A stretch of 64,000 bases of DNA from Puccinia triticina (Eukaryota; Basidiomycota; Pucciniomycetes; Pucciniales; Pucciniaceae): contig NC_070561.1 of the NCBI RefSeq assembly GCF_026914185.1, positions 4,030,001 through 4,094,000 of the forward strand. The letters run 5' to 3'. Below are positions 63,953 to 64,000 of the stretch, piece after piece. A program made the position numbers and the translations under genes. The first letter of the stretch is position 1. The number at the start of each line of letters is the position of its first letter. The notes beneath the pieces are model-generated. The model saw only the letters and a program-made list of their open reading frames with translations. It was not told where the DNA came from and ran no database searches.

Positions 63953-64000
63953 TCACTTCAAGGATAATTAAATTTCCCAAAAAAATTACTTAAAGTTTGA

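Overview
The window looks like a transposon-dense, intron-containing fungal chromosome segment, most likely from a rust fungus (Pucciniales). The support is short introns (about 60-95 nt, GT..AG, often GTAAGT), Ty3 and Ty1 polyproteins of basidiomycete type, a GCM1/WRKY-like zinc-finger MULE transposase with a ubiquitin-protease-like tail, and hAT, CACTA, PIF, MULE and Helitron termini. The species is an inference. I see no rRNA genes, no CRISPR and no bacterial operon structure.

Layout. 1-5380: a coiled-coil gene fragment (minus strand), a TIR element, a promoter-like repeat cassette and a palindromic minisatellite, then an LTR-like stretch. 5391-28490: one large DNA transposon framed by an identical 10-bp target duplication. 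It is swollen to 23 kb by a chromodomain Ty3 element (5514-17771) and a FAR1-type MULE (about 19149-24406). The Ty3 element carries a 2.6-kb segment with an RRM gene, a solo LTR, and a small transposon holding a plasma-membrane H+-ATPase fragment. 28501-37731: Helitron ends, a PIF MITE, cassettes, ACCGGT arrays and a CACTA foldback element. 37858-46000: a second CACTA foldback element containing a 5.2-kb long-TIR MULE (which holds a 637-bp TRIM), a solo LTR and a hAT element that itself holds two MITEs. 46600-51572: a cassette and a decayed plus-strand Ty1 element split by a solo LTR. 51573-53009: another palindromic array and cassette. 53818-59031: a young minus-strand Ty1 element inside AT-rich coding sequence (59357-61139). 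61128-63952: a cassette end, unidentified GC-rich exons and the last exon of a host gene.

Two themes join the parts. First, nearly every stop that breaks a transposon frame is explained by C-to-T change (CGA>TGA, CAG>TAG, CAA>TAA), as expected from methylcytosine deamination or a RIP-like process. Second, insertions can be ordered by target duplications: TSDs of 3, 5, 7, 8, 9 or 10 bp are readable for about a dozen elements. The most unusual item is the TRIM at 39765-40401, whose LTRs each contain a tRNA-like sequence with polymerase III A and B boxes.
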